Assembly: GCF_019393635.1 (NCBI RefSeq)
Contig: NC_057864.1
Span: 474,690,617-474,754,616 of the forward strand
Length of the DNA stretch: 64,000 nucleotides
From: Dromiciops gliroides
Taxonomy: Eukaryota; Chordata; Mammalia; Microbiotheria; Microbiotheriidae
Reading direction: 5' to 3'
Notes under the pieces: generated by a model
Database searches by the model: none
Told to the model about the DNA's origin: nothing
Seen by the model: only the letters and a program-made list of their open reading frames with translations
Position numbers and translations under genes: made by a program
Shown here: positions 63,445 to 64,000 of the stretch, in pieces
Position numbering within the stretch: position 1 is the stretch's first letter
How the letters are laid out: every line of letters begins with the position of its first letter

Positions 63445-63552
63445 ATAGGTACTTTAGGGACACGTTAGTCCAATCTCTCATTTTATAGGTGAAGAAACAG
63501 AAACTCAGAGACACTAGCTGGCTTGCCAAGTCACACAGCTAGTGAATGGTGC
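63445..63552 (-). repeat. MIR-like fragment
   Basis: Contains tttagggacacgttagtcca, ataggtgaagaaacagaaac and gccaagtcacacagctagtg. Confidence 0.6.
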
Positions 63553-63589
63553 GTGCAGCTGGACTGGACGAGGTAGAGGGTGGGCTAAC

Positions 63590-63940
63590 AACCTCAAACC
63601 CATCAGTGAGTTGGGGGTGTCTACCCTAGACATGTGAAGACTGAATGGGCGAATGAGAGCAGTTTGTTCCAAAGGCCACGAAGCTTGCTGAAGTAGGTGC
63701 TGCGGAGCGATCAGAGTTGGGTCAACCATGGAAGACCCCAAGGTTACCTGCTGCATCCTGGGCCATCACAAGTGGTCTTGACTTTTGTCTAGCCGCTAGA
63801 CTCAAACAACTCTGGGAGAGTGAGATGGACAACTTTGTGCCATCGGCCTCCCTTAAATCCAATTCACCCACGAGTCAAGCCATCACCCATGATGTCACTG
63901 GTCCTCTTCAAAAATGAAGATCAAACAACAGCAGCTAGCA
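63590..63940 (+). repeat. RTE-associated SINE-like repeat
   Basis: Contains aaccatggaagaccccaagg, ctgctgcatcctgggccatc, acaagtggtcttgacttttg and the end cactggtcctcttcaaaaat followed by gaagatcaaacaacagcagc. I recall this as a common marsupial repeat with an RTE-type 3' end, but the exact name should be checked. The apparent open frame at 63717 is repeat-derived. Confidence 0.6.
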
Positions 63941-64000
63941 AGGGTCAGAAGCTAGATTTGATCACATGGCTCCCTGATTCCAGCTGCCTTCAAAAGCATA

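Overview
This 64 kb window is mammalian nuclear DNA and very probably marsupial. About fifty copies or fragments of one short tRNA-derived SINE are present. So are more than a dozen copies of the longer CORE-SINE that shares its head (the marsupial MAR1 type), MIR, L2, CR1/L3-type LINEs, 3' ends of a marsupial-type L1, RTE-type pieces and hAT-like DNA transposons. I cannot name the species. There are no operons, CRISPR arrays, rRNA genes or functional tRNA genes, and no coding exon of a cellular gene can be supported with confidence.

Two places look genic. (1) At about 17.95-19.45 kb a CpG-rich block has the character of a promoter and first exon. It holds one fair and one weak RFX-type X-box, a CTG/GTT minisatellite of about 0.5 kb, and a consensus splice donor after position 19438. 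It is the best candidate for the 5' end of a plus-strand gene whose coding exons would lie outside the window or remain unrecognised. (2) At 25145-25357 there is a full-length, uninterrupted retrocopy of ribosomal protein L38, with an A-rich tail and a short candidate target-site duplication.

Layout. 0-17 kb: SINE-rich sequence with two SINE-tail GAAA microsatellites, a large GATA/GGAT array (6.6-7.25 kb) and L1 3' ends at 11.1-12.0 and 15.1-16.4 kb. 17.9-21.3 kb: CpG-rich promoter/exon candidate and repeat-poor DNA. 21.3-28.6 kb: CR1/L3, an 81-bp tandem repeat, the RPL38 retrocopy, and a patchwork of L1 and L2 reverse-transcriptase remnants. 29-38.5 kb: longer repeat-poor stretches (30.3-31.3, 32.5-34.1 and 34.6-35.4 kb) and a triple SINE cluster at 36.0-36.6 kb. 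38.8-64 kb: dense, layered repeats, with SINEs inserted into MAR1, L1, L3, MIR and DNA transposons, a second GATA/GGAT array (48.9-49.4 kb), two LTR-like segments, and RTE remnants.

The clearest biology is retrotransposition history. Many insertions keep perfect target-site duplications, and nesting gives a readable order: L3, L2 and MIR oldest, then DNA transposons and L1, then MAR1, then the short SINE. I found no evidence for a new multi-gene system. The most unusual structure is the CTG/GTT minisatellite, whose unit lengths all leave remainder 2 on division by 3, so reading frames rotate from unit to unit without hitting stops. Repeat family names come from recalled consensus features, not from a database search.
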